From assembly GCA_902519075.1 (NCBI GenBank), contig CABYIO010000009.1, positions 1 through 42,404 of the forward strand: DNA of 42,404 nucleotides, given 5' to 3'. Of the stretch, positions 1 to 8,924 are shown piece after piece (within the stretch, counting starts at the first letter, position 1; every line of letters starts with the position of its first letter). This stretch comes from an uncultured Bacteroidota bacterium. GTDB lineage: Bacteria; Bacteroidota; Bacteroidia; Flavobacteriales; Flavobacteriaceae. Below the pieces are notes generated by a model. That model was not told where the DNA came from. It saw only the letters and a list, made by a program, of their open reading frames with translations, and made no database searches. Position numbers and translations under genes: made by a program.

Positions 1-399
1 TTGGACGATAAAGTTCTTGAAAAAGGTGTAAAAATTTTTAGCGGAGGACCTGTTAATCAAGATAATCTTTATTTTATACATAAGCACCCTGATTTAATTG
101 ATAATAGCATAAATTTTTTTAATGATTTACATTGGGGAGGTGACTTTAAAAAAAGTATTGAAATGATAAATAAGTTGAAGATTGATAATTCATCAATAAA
201 ATTCTTTTCAGGTTATTCAGGTTGGACTTACAATCAGCTTACAGATGAGATAAACAATGGTTCATGGGTAGTGGCAAAAAATAAAACTAACTACTTATTT
301 AAAAAAGATATTAAAAAAATGTGGGGGAAAAATATGAAAGAGATGGGTGAAAAATTTAAAATCTGGTCAAATGCTCCAGAAAATCCACAAGATAATTAA
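1..399 (+). CDS. YqgE/AlgH (UPF0301) family protein, C-terminal part, truncated at left edge
   Basis: Translation VKIFSGGPVNQDNLYFIHKHPDLI...LHWGGDFKKSIEMI...FFSGYSGWTYNQLTDEINNGSWVV matches the YqgE/AlgH pattern (GGPV, GGDF, GYSGW..QL..E...G.W). About 130 aa is short for the family and the ORF begins at base 1, so the 5' end is outside the window. Confidence 0.9.
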   Translation: MDDKVLEKGVKIFSGGPVNQDNLYFIHKHPDLIDNSINFFNDLHWGGDFKKSIEMINKLKIDNSSIKFFSGYSGWTYNQLTDEINNGSWVVAKNKTNYLFKKDIKKMWGKNMKEMGEKFKIWSNAPENPQDN

Positions 400-785
400 G
401 TAGACCCTAAAACTTTTTTTAAATCAGAAATTTGATTAGTCCACAATAATTTTGACTCTTCAACTTCTTCTTCATCTTCAGCAAAATCAGTAACGATTAA
501 AGAAACATCTTTAGTAATTTCATCAAACTGTATTCTTAACTCAAAATAGTAGTCTGTTTCCTCATCATCAAGCCATTGAAATTGAATTTTTTCATTATTT
601 ATCTTTCTGATTAATTTTGCACTTTCTTCAGAGTCATCCCAAATAAAAATAAAAATTTCACCTCTTGAATTTACATTGTCAGCAAACCACTCAGACAATC
701 CTGAAGGAGTAGAAATATATTGAAAAAGAAGCTTTTGTGAAACCTTTATAGGGAACTCCATTTCAAATTTAATTCTGACACTCAT
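396..785 (-). CDS. START-like / SRPBCC (AHSA1-like) domain protein
   Basis: 129-aa ORF with the START-like pattern (FPI..S..LLFQYISTPSGLSEWFADNV...FIWDDSEE.AKLI) typical of a small Bacteroidota protein next to YqgE. Confidence 0.75.
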   Translation of the reverse strand: MSVRIKFEMEFPIKVSQKLLFQYISTPSGLSEWFADNVNSRGEIFIFIWDDSEESAKLIRKINNEKIQFQWLDDEETDYYFELRIQFDEITKDVSLIVTDFAEDEEEVEESKLLWTNQISDLKKVLGST

Positions 786-864
786 ATTGAATAATTAGGG
801 TTGTAATATATACATTTATTCTTTTTTATAGCAAGATTTATATAAATAATTTCTTAGTCATATG

Positions 865-895
865 TTGAATCTAAAAAATTTAAATTTTATATTTG
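865..895 (+). promoter_or_regulatory. Bacteroidota-type promoter (TTG-N20-TATATTTG) for tRNA-Met
   Basis: TTG at 865-867 and TATATTTG at 888-895, matching the -33/-7 flavobacterial consensus TTG/TAnnTTTG; tRNA begins about 15 nt downstream. Confidence 0.65.
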
Positions 896-909
896 CTGCC
901 TTTGTAAAT

Positions 910-983
910 GGCGAGATAGCTCAGTTGGTCAGAGCGTCGGATTCATAACCCGGAGGTCCCGAGTTCAAATCTCGGTCTCGCTA
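910..983 (+). tRNA. tRNA-Met (anticodon CAT, 944-946), CCA not encoded
   Basis: GGCGAGATAGCTCAGTTGGTCAGAGCGTCGGATTCATAACCCGGAGGTCCCGAGTTCAAATCTCGGTCTCGCTA: acceptor GGCGAGA/TCTCGCT, T-arm CCGAG-TTCAAAT-CTCGG, anticodon loop TTCATAA. Confidence 0.95.
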
Positions 984-2348
984 CTAATTTTTTGCAAGAA
1001 TTTTTAATAATTTCTCACTATCAAATATTTCTTGCTTACCTGTTTTCATATCTTTTAAATTAAAACAGTTTTTTTCTTTTTCTTCATCACCATAAAATAT
1101 CACGTATGGAATATCATTTTTATTGGCATAATTCAACTGCTTCTTCACAGGAATGGGGTCTGGATAAAATTCTGCATTAACCTTATTTGATCTTAGGAAA
1201 TTTGCTATCTCAATCAAATCATAAGAGAAACTTACTCCAAAATTTAATATCAAAACCTTTACTGAATTATAAGAAGTTGTCGGAAATAGCTTTAATTCAT
1301 CAATCACTAAAAATAATCTGTCTAATCCAAAGCTAATTCCAATACCACTCATATTTTTTAAACCAAAAATCTCGGTCAAGTTATCATAACGCCCTCCACC
1401 TGCAATTGAACCCAGACTTATTGTCTTAGGAGGAAGAACTTCAAAAATTACTCCGGTATAATAATCAATACCCCTAGCAAGGCCAATATCAAAAACCAGA
1501 TTAGATTTAATTAATTTGTTTTTGGAGAAATAGCTAAAAATATATTGTATATCAGAAATTGCTTCTAATCCAATCTTTGAAGATTTAAAATATAATTTTA
1601 TTTCATCTAAATTCTCATTAAAGTTTTTTGAAAGCTCAATAACTTCGAATAAAGAATCTATTATTTTTTTATCAAACCCCTTTTCTATCAAGTTATTCTT
1701 TACAACATTTATATCGGTTTTATCTAATTTGTCCAACTGATTAGTTAATATCCCAAATTTATCCAGACAATCATTTATTTCACAAATTGCAACTAGTAAC
1801 TTCCTACTATTAATTTTTATTTTACATCCTTCTAAATTTAAATCAGTAAATACCGAATCAAACAAACAAATAAAGTCTATTTCTTGAATAATTGATTTGG
1901 AGCCGATCACATCAGCATCACATTGAAGAAATTCTCTATATCTACCCTTTTGAGGACGATCTGCCCTCCATACATTTTGAATTTGATATCTTTTAAAAGG
2001 AATATTAATATTGTTTTGATTCTGAACAACATATCTAGCAAAAGGAACTGTTAGATCGTAGCGTAATGCTTTATCAACAATTTTTAGAGCTAGATTTGAA
2101 TACTCAAAATCTTTACCGTCAACACCCTTAAGAAAGTCGCCTGATTTAAGGATTTTGAATATTAGTCTCTCCCCCTCTTGTCCATATTTGCCCAATAGGG
2201 TCTCTGATCTTTCAAAACTTGGGGTCTCTATTGGGTTAAATCCAAATTTTGAAAAATTATCTCTAATTATGTTAATTATATAATTTCTTTTATATAAATC
2301 TTCAGAATTAAAGTCTCTAGTACCTTTAGGTAAAATTGGCTTTTGCAT
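984..2348 (-). CDS. hisS: histidine--tRNA ligase
   Basis: 454 aa; MQKPILPKGTRDF..., LTVPFARYVVQN, REFLQCDADVIG, GLARGIDYYTGVIFEV, SIAGGGRYDNL class II HisRS motifs. Confidence 0.97.
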   Translation of the reverse strand: MQKPILPKGTRDFNSEDLYKRNYIINIIRDNFSKFGFNPIETPSFERSETLLGKYGQEGERLIFKILKSGDFLKGVDGKDFEYSNLALKIVDKALRYDLTVPFARYVVQNQNNINIPFKRYQIQNVWRADRPQKGRYREFLQCDADVIGSKSIIQEIDFICLFDSVFTDLNLEGCKIKINSRKLLVAICEINDCLDKFGILTNQLDKLDKTDINVVKNNLIEKGFDKKIIDSLFEVIELSKNFNENLDEIKLYFKSSKIGLEAISDIQYIFSYFSKNKLIKSNLVFDIGLARGIDYYTGVIFEVLPPKTISLGSIAGGGRYDNLTEIFGLKNMSGIGISFGLDRLFLVIDELKLFPTTSYNSVKVLILNFGVSFSYDLIEIANFLRSNKVNAEFYPDPIPVKKQLNYANKNDIPYVIFYGDEEKEKNCFNLKDMKTGKQEIFDSEKLLKILAKN

Positions 2349-2373
2349 ATCTTATTTAAATTTAAGTTAAATT

Positions 2374-2407
2374 AAAAAAAAAACACCTACGGAAGCAGGT
2401 GTTTTTA
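2374..2407 (-). terminator. Rho-independent terminator downstream of rplI
   Basis: Inverted repeat AAAAACACCT-acggaagc-AGGTGTTTTT; read on the minus strand it is followed by a T-tract. Confidence 0.85.
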
Positions 2408-2427
2408 AACTAGAACATTATTATTAT

Positions 2428-2880
2428 CTATTTTTTTTCCGGAACTACTTCGAAAGGAAAATCAAATATTACCTCACGATGTAATCTTATTTTAGCAGTA
2501 TACTTACCTACTTGCTTAATATTATTTCCAGAGATCATAATAGCTTTTTTGTCTATTTCAACTCCGCTTTCCGCTAGTTCTTTTTGAACATTAATATTAT
2601 TTACAGAACCAAACAATTTCACTCCCTCGCCTACCTTTGCCTTTACTTTAATTTCTAGGCTGTTTATTTTTTTTGCCAGTTTGTTAGCATCATCAATTAC
2701 TTTTTTGTCCTTAACAACTTGTTGCTTAATATTTTCTGCTAATACTTTTTTTGCAGATGGTGTAGCTAGGATAGCCGATCCATTAGGAATCAAAAAATTT
2801 CTGCCAAAACCATTTTTAACAGTAATAATATCATCCTTGAAGCCAACTCCTTCAACATCTTTTTTTAATATAATTTCCAT
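2428..2880 (-). CDS. rplI: 50S ribosomal protein L9
   Basis: MEIILKKDVEGVGFKDDIITVKNGFGRNFLIPNGSAILAT... canonical L9 N-terminus. Confidence 0.97.
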   Translation of the reverse strand: MEIILKKDVEGVGFKDDIITVKNGFGRNFLIPNGSAILATPSAKKVLAENIKQQVVKDKKVIDDANKLAKKINSLEIKVKAKVGEGVKLFGSVNNINVQKELAESGVEIDKKAIMISGNNIKQVGKYTAKIRLHREVIFDFPFEVVPEKK

Positions 2881-2891
2881 ACCGTAAATTT

Positions 2892-3188
2892 TTATTTAAG
2901 TAAATCAGCAACATATGGTAATAATGCTAGATGTCTAGCTCTTTTTACCGCAACAGAAACCTTTCTTTGATATTTCAATGAAGTCCCTGTAATTCTTCTT
3001 GGTAATAATTTACCTTGCTCGTTAATGAATTTTAATAAAAAACCTGAATCTTTGTAATCCACATATTTTATTCCATATTTTTTAAATCTACAATACTTTT
3101 TTGTTGTACTGTGATCAATATTAAGGGGTGTTAAATATCTAATTTCACCACCTTTTTTTCCTGATGCTTCTTCTTGAATACTTGCCAT
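2892..3188 (-). CDS. rpsR: 30S ribosomal protein S18
   Basis: [60 protein letters not shown] is diagnostic for S18. Confidence 0.97.
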   Translation of the reverse strand: MASIQEEASGKKGGEIRYLTPLNIDHSTTKKYCRFKKYGIKYVDYKDSGFLLKFINEQGKLLPRRITGTSLKYQRKVSVAVKRARHLALLPYVADLLK

Positions 3189-3190
3189 AA

Positions 3191-3532
3191 TTATGCTTCT
3201 TTAGTGTTAATCTTAGTTCTTCTTTTCTCAGCCCATTCAACAGCGTGCTTATCAAGTTTTACAGTAAGGTACCTCATGAATCTTTCATCTCTTCTAAATT
3301 CTATTTCTAGATCAGAAATGACAGTTGGATCTACAGTGTACTCAAAAAGATGATAAAAACCACTCTTTTTGTTTTGAATTGGGTAAGCTAACTTCTTTAA
3401 TCCCCAATCCTCTTTAGATACCATTTTTGCACCTTTCGATGTTAAAAATTTCTCATATTTTAGGACTGTTTCCTTTGTCTGTTCTTCAGACAAAACGGGA
3501 TTAAGAATGAAAACAGTTTCGTAATGATTCAT
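3191..3532 (-). CDS. rpsF: 30S ribosomal protein S6
   Basis: [18 protein letters not shown]...[25 protein letters not shown]...[15 protein letters not shown]; first gene of the rpsF-rpsR-rplI operon. Confidence 0.97.
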   Translation of the reverse strand: MNHYETVFILNPVLSEEQTKETVLKYEKFLTSKGAKMVSKEDWGLKKLAYPIQNKKSGFYHLFEYTVDPTVISDLEIEFRRDERFMRYLTVKLDKHAVEWAEKRRTKINTKEA

Positions 3533-3558
3533 TTTGTTATTTTTAAATTTAATGCGTG

Positions 3559-3566
3559 CAAAAATA
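3559..3566 (-). promoter_or_regulatory. Putative -7 element (TATTTTTG) upstream of rpsF operon
   Basis: CAAAAATA on + strand = TATTTTTG on minus, about 30 nt upstream of rpsF start; no convincing TTG at -33 spacing. Confidence 0.4.
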
Positions 3567-3672
3567 GATAATTTTATAATGTTATGATAATTTTTGTTGT
3601 CAAATATTTTTTATTTCAGAAATTTTAGAAAATTCATCTGATAAAATTTAATTATTTACCGCTTATTATATT

Positions 3673-6114
3673 CTAATAAGGATCAACATCAACAATAATT
3701 TGAACTGGTCTAAAATCTGCAACTGACTGAAAAGATAAAATGGCCTTTTTTAAGATATTTTTTACAGCAGATAATGATTGATCGTTGGTGATTTTTATCA
3801 GTATATTTTTCTGATATTTATTTCTTATTCTTGAAATATATGGGAACTCTGGACCCAATAGATTTTCTTTAAAATAAGGGTATATCTTCTTATAAAACCA
3901 ATTTGAGGAATTGTTAACTTTATTTAATTCTTTATGCTTTATAGTAATCTTTATAAGTTTGACAAACGGAGGATAGTTAAATTTTTCTCTGTCATTAACT
4001 TGATCATTGTAAAACATTTCATAATCACCCGTAATAATTTGATTGACTGCGGTACTTTTTGAATTATATGTTTGAATTATTACCTCTCCGCGCTCTTTAG
4101 ATCTACCTGCTCTTCCAGAAACCTGTTGAATTAACTGAAAACTTCTCTCATATGACCTAAAATCTGGAAAATTCATTGAACTATCTAAATTTAATACACC
4201 AACTAATTTAACATTCTTAAAATCTAGGCCTTTGGTTATCATTTGTGTTCCTACTAGAACATCATATTCATGATTATCAAATGAGTTAATTATGTTTTTA
4301 AATTTATTTTTAGCTCTTGTAGTGTCATAATCTAATCTTGCCACCCTCATTTTTGGGAAAAATTCTTTTAACTCTAACTCTACCTGCTCAGTACCAAATC
4401 CCTTGGATAATAAATCATCACTGTTACACTTAAAACAATTACTATTTAATTTCTCATTATACCCACAATAATGGCATTTTAATAATTTTTTAGAATAATG
4501 ATAGGTTAGTGTAACATCGCAATTAATGCACTTTGGAGAATGGCCACATGAATTACACTCTAAAACCGGTGAATATCCTCTCCTATTTTGAAAAAGAATA
4601 ACTTGTTTCTTATTGTCAACAACATCCTTAATTCTTTTTAACAAGCTATCAGAAAAAATACCGTACATTTTTCCGTTTTTAACTTTGTCTGACAAGTTGA
4701 TTAATTCAATTTTAGGAAGGGGAATGTTTCCGTATCTACTGTTTAACTCAACCAATGATAATTTTTTTGATGTTTTGGAGTTATAAAAACTCTCTAATGA
4801 CGGAGTCGCTGAACCTAATATTACATTTGAATTATGAATATTTCCTAACATTAAAGCTGCATCTCTAGCGTGGTATCTCGGAGAAGGCTCATATTGTTTA
4901 TATGATTGCTCATGCTCCTCATCAACAATAATTAACTTTAGTTTGTTAAATGGAAGTAGTACAGCTGATCTTGCACCAATTATAACCTGAGGCTTCTCAT
5001 TTTTAATTACTTCATTCCATAACTCAGCTCTTTGATTTATATTCAGACCTGAGTGATAAACTACCAGATTTTCAGCAAAATAAACCTTTAATCTTTCAAC
5101 AAGTTGTGTTGTTAAAGCAATCTCTGGAACTAGATATAAAATCTGATTTTTTGAATTCAGCAGTTCATTAATTAGACTTATATAAATTTCGGTTTTTCCA
5201 GATGATGTAATCCCCTTGAAAAGAATATTTTGATTTTGACTAAACTTTATTTTGATTTCGTCAAAAGCTGTTTTTTGAACATCCGTTAGTTTGAATTGTT
5301 TAAAATTAAAATCATGATCAATTATGTTTCTTTTTACTTCAACATCATAATATTCAAATATTTCCTTTTCAACCATCCTTTTAATAATACTAGAGTAACC
5401 AGAGTTTAATTTTTTAAACTCTGAAATCCTTACGTCTTCTATCAATTGATTTTTTAGTTTATTGTAATGTTCAAGAAACTGAATCTGACTTTTTGCGTTT
5501 TTAATTATTGATAATACAGAATCACTGTCAAAATCTTTGATAAACCGAACACATTTTATGAATTTTGGTTGATATTTTGAATATATTTTTTCATCAACTA
5601 TTATCAAATCCTTTTCATTCATTTTATTTATGATAGAAAAAATATTTTTTTTGCTTAGAATTTCGGATACGTTTTTTATGGATAATTCTTTATTAATATT
5701 TAATGCCTCAATAATTAAATACTCGGTATCATCTAACTTTTTATTATCAACTTCATTTTGATTATTTAAGGTAATTATTGTTTCACTTTGCAAAATTAAA
5801 TTACTAGGAATGGAGGCTCTCATTACTTCACCAACCGATGTAAAGTAATACCTAGATACCCAGTCCCAAAATTTTAATTGATGATCATTTACTAGTGGGT
5901 TGTCATCAATAATTTGAATGATTGATTTCAATTCAAAATCACTTTCAAAAAAATTATGAATTTTTACAGAGATTGAAGTATATAGCTTTGACTTTCCAAA
6001 AGGAACTATAATCCTCATACCAGGCTTTATAAAATTATACTCATCTTTACTTATCAAATAAGTAAATTTTTGATTAACTGGAATCGGTAATATTACATCA
6101 ACATAATAGCCCAT
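3673..6114 (-). CDS. priA: primosomal protein N' (replication restart helicase PriA)
   Basis: 813 aa; LFKGITSSGKTEIY (Walker A), DEEHEQSYKQ, paired Zn-binding CxxC (CNSCGHSPKCINC ... CHYCG ... CFKC), GTQMITKGLDF, QVSGRAGR. Confidence 0.96.
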   Translation of the reverse strand: MGYYVDVILPIPVNQKFTYLISKDEYNFIKPGMRIIVPFGKSKLYTSISVKIHNFFESDFELKSIIQIIDDNPLVNDHQLKFWDWVSRYYFTSVGEVMRASIPSNLILQSETIITLNNQNEVDNKKLDDTEYLIIEALNINKELSIKNVSEILSKKNIFSIINKMNEKDLIIVDEKIYSKYQPKFIKCVRFIKDFDSDSVLSIIKNAKSQIQFLEHYNKLKNQLIEDVRISEFKKLNSGYSSIIKRMVEKEIFEYYDVEVKRNIIDHDFNFKQFKLTDVQKTAFDEIKIKFSQNQNILFKGITSSGKTEIYISLINELLNSKNQILYLVPEIALTTQLVERLKVYFAENLVVYHSGLNINQRAELWNEVIKNEKPQVIIGARSAVLLPFNKLKLIIVDEEHEQSYKQYEPSPRYHARDAALMLGNIHNSNVILGSATPSLESFYNSKTSKKLSLVELNSRYGNIPLPKIELINLSDKVKNGKMYGIFSDSLLKRIKDVVDNKKQVILFQNRRGYSPVLECNSCGHSPKCINCDVTLTYHYSKKLLKCHYCGYNEKLNSNCFKCNSDDLLSKGFGTEQVELELKEFFPKMRVARLDYDTTRAKNKFKNIINSFDNHEYDVLVGTQMITKGLDFKNVKLVGVLNLDSSMNFPDFRSYERSFQLIQQVSGRAGRSKERGEVIIQTYNSKSTAVNQIITGDYEMFYNDQVNDREKFNYPPFVKLIKITIKHKELNKVNNSSNWFYKKIYPYFKENLLGPEFPYISRIRNKYQKNILIKITNDQSLSAVKNILKKAILSFQSVADFRPVQIIVDVDPY

Positions 6115-6182
6115 TAAAATATTTAATTATAATATGATATTTTTGAAAGAGTTAAGTAATAAATTTACTCATAAAATAGCTT

Positions 6183-6650
6183 ATGAATATTAAACTTATT
6201 TACATAAGTAAGAATAAAAGTAATAATATTGAATTATTAGTTGAAGATTATGAAAAAAAAATAAATCATTTCATAAGTTATAGCTCAATCGTATTAAAAA
6301 ATAAAAATCAATATTCTGAAAAAAAAATAATTCAAAAATCTGAATCAAATCTTATTTTAAAAAATATTAAAAGCAATGATTTAGTGATTTTGCTAGACGA
6401 AAACGGAAAAGAATTTTCAACTAAAGATTTTTCTAAATTTATTTCTACTAAAATGATGAACAGAACAAAGAATATAGTTTTTGTAATTGGCGGAGCTTAC
6501 GGTTTTTCACCAGAACTAAAAGAAAAGTTTAAATTAAAAATTTCATTATCAAAATTGACATTTTCTCATGATATGGCAAGATTGTTTTTTAGTGAGCAAC
6601 TTTACAGGTCCTTAACTATTATTAATAATATTCCATATCACAATCAATGA
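6183..6650 (+). CDS. rlmH: 23S rRNA (pseudouridine1915-N3)-methyltransferase RlmH
   Basis: 155 aa SPOUT protein: LLDENGKEFSTKDFSKFI, VFVIGGAYGFSPE, LSLSKLTFSHDMARLFFSEQLYRSLTIINNIPYHNQ. Confidence 0.96.
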   Translation: MNIKLIYISKNKSNNIELLVEDYEKKINHFISYSSIVLKNKNQYSEKKIIQKSESNLILKNIKSNDLVILLDENGKEFSTKDFSKFISTKMMNRTKNIVFVIGGAYGFSPELKEKFKLKISLSKLTFSHDMARLFFSEQLYRSLTIINNIPYHNQ

Positions 6651-7228
6651 ATAAATTAATTTTTGCAACACATAATCCAAACAAAGTAAAAGAAGTTAGA
6701 GGTCTGCTTTCAGATTCATTTGAAATTTTGGGTCTTGATGACATTGGCTTTAGCGAGGATATCATCGAAGACAAACATACAATAACTGAAAATTCAATCA
6801 CAAAAGCTGAATTCGTTAAAATTAAGACTGGTTATGATTGTTTTGCAGACGATACCGGACTTGAAGTTGATGCATTAAGTGGCCAACCCGGAGTATTTTC
6901 TAAAAGATTTGCAGGTCCAAATGCTAGCTCTGATGACAACATTAATAAATTATTAGAAATGCTAGAAAATAACACAAATAGAGCCGCTCGTTTTAAAACT
7001 GTCATATCCTTGTCAAAAAATGGTGAAATCATAACATTTGAAGGTGTTTGTGAGGGAAATATTGCACACGAAAGAATGGGTAGCTTAGGCTTTGGATATG
7101 ATCCAGTATTTATTCCAAAAAATAGAAATATATCGTTTGGGCAAATGACCTTAAGGCAGAAAAATTTAATAGCTCATCGTGCCAAGGCAATAAATAAACT
7201 GGTTGATTATTTAACAAATCTTTATTAA
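6647..7228 (+). CDS. RdgB/HAM1 family non-canonical purine NTP pyrophosphatase
   Basis: LIFATHNPNKVKEV, FADDTGLEVDALSGQPGVFSKRFAG, LGFGYDPVFIP, ISHRAKA-like IAHRAKAI. ATGA overlap with rlmH. Confidence 0.95.
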   Translation: MNKLIFATHNPNKVKEVRGLLSDSFEILGLDDIGFSEDIIEDKHTITENSITKAEFVKIKTGYDCFADDTGLEVDALSGQPGVFSKRFAGPNASSDDNINKLLEMLENNTNRAARFKTVISLSKNGEIITFEGVCEGNIAHERMGSLGFGYDPVFIPKNRNISFGQMTLRQKNLIAHRAKAINKLVDYLTNLY

Positions 7229-7270
7229 TATTAAATAAAACTTGGTCTAATTAGTGCATATATTTATCGA

Positions 7271-8047
7271 ATGAATAAGTTGTTAACATTTATTTTCTTT
7301 TTTTTTATTTCAATTCCATTTTTTGCTCAGGGACAAACTAATGTAAGTGGAACAATTTTAAATTCTAAAACAAATCTTCCGCTAGAAAATGTAAATATTG
7401 TAAACCTTAATAAAGTTATCGGTACTGCCACAAGTAATGAGGGAAAATTTGAAATTAATGCTCAAGTTGATGATACCTTACATTTTTCATATTTAGGATA
7501 TAAATCCATTAAGGTCAGAGTCACAAATGACTGGATTAAGTTTGGCACAAATACAACAATCGAATTAACTGAGCTTGCATTGGCTCTTGAAGAAGTTGTT
7601 GTATATGAAATGAAACTAACAGGTTACCTAGAATTAGACATTAAGCAAGTCCCAATAAATAATAATTACAGATATAGTATTTCTGGTCTTTCTAATGTTG
7701 GCTATGAATCAAGTGTTAGACCTACAAAAGCTGTAACAAAAGCCCTAAACGCTATTTTTAACCCAGTTGACTTTCTTTATCAGATTTTTGGCAGAGAACC
7801 CAATCAATTAAGAAAACTAAAAAAAATGAAAAGTGACGATCAAATCAGAAATGCCCTATCAAATAGATTTGACAGAGAAATGCTAGTTGAATTATTAGAT
7901 ATTGATAAGATTGATCTTGACTTTTTAATCACTCAGTGCAATTATTCTGATGAGTTTATTTCAAAAGCTAATGATTTACAGATTCTTGATGCAATAAGTG
8001 AATGTTATGAAGAATACAAAGTTTTAAATAAAACTATCAAAAACTAA
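7271..8047 (+). CDS. Secreted carboxypeptidase-like regulatory domain (CarboxypepD_reg-like) protein
   Basis: Signal peptide MNKLLTFIFFFFISIPFFAQGQ; VSGTILNSKTNLPLENVNIVN...TATSNEGKFEINA..DDTLHFSYLGYKS; no TonB receptor portion. Confidence 0.8.
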   Translation: MNKLLTFIFFFFISIPFFAQGQTNVSGTILNSKTNLPLENVNIVNLNKVIGTATSNEGKFEINAQVDDTLHFSYLGYKSIKVRVTNDWIKFGTNTTIELTELALALEEVVVYEMKLTGYLELDIKQVPINNNYRYSISGLSNVGYESSVRPTKAVTKALNAIFNPVDFLYQIFGREPNQLRKLKKMKSDDQIRNALSNRFDREMLVELLDIDKIDLDFLITQCNYSDEFISKANDLQILDAISECYEEYKVLNKTIKN

Positions 8048-8067
8048 ATAAATATTATTTGAAAAAT

Positions 8068-8838
8068 TTACTTAATCTTTTCATAGTAATTAGCCGTTGC
8101 CACATAAGAAAAAGGAATATACCATAACAGACCAATAAATAAGGTAAATGGAGTTAAAGCTAGTAAGAGTAATAAAATAAGATTAAGAATAAAAAAGTTA
8201 AATTTATAACCCTTCATCATTTTCCAACTTTTTTGTACGGCATCCCAAGCATCAATCGAAGTATCTTCTGCCATAATAAAAAAGGTCATGGCAAAAGGGA
8301 TATAAGCAATTATCCAAGGAAGAATAAACGAAAAGCAAAAACTCAGAATACAAAATAACACCAACATTATAGATTCTGCAGCCAGGCCAATAGAAAGCGA
8401 CCTAAAGGGAGTTAATAGGGCTTCCCACTCCATAGCGCTAACAAATGCCTCATAAGATTGCGTATAAACGATAGAGATGATTAGTAAAAATATAGCGAAG
8501 TTTATTAATAAAAACAAGATCATTAAAAGTATGCCTACTACTGCTACAATTGGGATAATTATAAAGTAAGCTAAAATATTATTTGCTAGATTATATTGAA
8601 ATCCAAATAATAAATCTTCAAATTTTGGAAAATTATCATTAACTATTTTAACACAATACAGACTTACACCTACAGAAATTGGTCCAGTAATAAGCAAACT
8701 TAAAAAGCCTCCAACACCAGGAATTGCTTGAACCAATCCGATAATTAGATTAAACACAAAAAAAACAGCAATGGCTTGAAGCCAATGCCCTTTAATTAAT
8801 ATTAATGACTCGGAAAGAAGGTCTCTTATTTTAATCAT
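8068..8838 (-). CDS. DUF975-like polytopic membrane protein
   Basis: 256 aa, many hydrophobic segments; C-terminal DAVQKSWKMMKGYKFNFFILNLILLLL..TPFTLFIGLLWYIPFSYVATANYYE resembles the DUF975 signature. Confidence 0.6.
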   Translation of the reverse strand: MIKIRDLLSESLILIKGHWLQAIAVFFVFNLIIGLVQAIPGVGGFLSLLITGPISVGVSLYCVKIVNDNFPKFEDLLFGFQYNLANNILAYFIIIPIVAVVGILLMILFLLINFAIFLLIISIVYTQSYEAFVSAMEWEALLTPFRSLSIGLAAESIMLVLFCILSFCFSFILPWIIAYIPFAMTFFIMAEDTSIDAWDAVQKSWKMMKGYKFNFFILNLILLLLLALTPFTLFIGLLWYIPFSYVATANYYEKIK

Positions 8839-8924
8839 TTAATTGAAATGTTTATCCGTAAAGGAAGCAAAATTAACCATAAAATGTAATTATTTGATTA
8901 ACTTTGCAAATCTTTAACATTTGA

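Noticed and set aside
1-399. TTG at base 1 as a true YqgE start
   Set aside because: The protein would lack the conserved N-terminal part of YqgE; the gene is cut by the window edge.
2681-2887. 68-aa plus-strand ORF antisense to rplI
   Set aside because: Lies entirely opposite the well-supported L9 gene with low-complexity hydrophobic translation; a shadow ORF.
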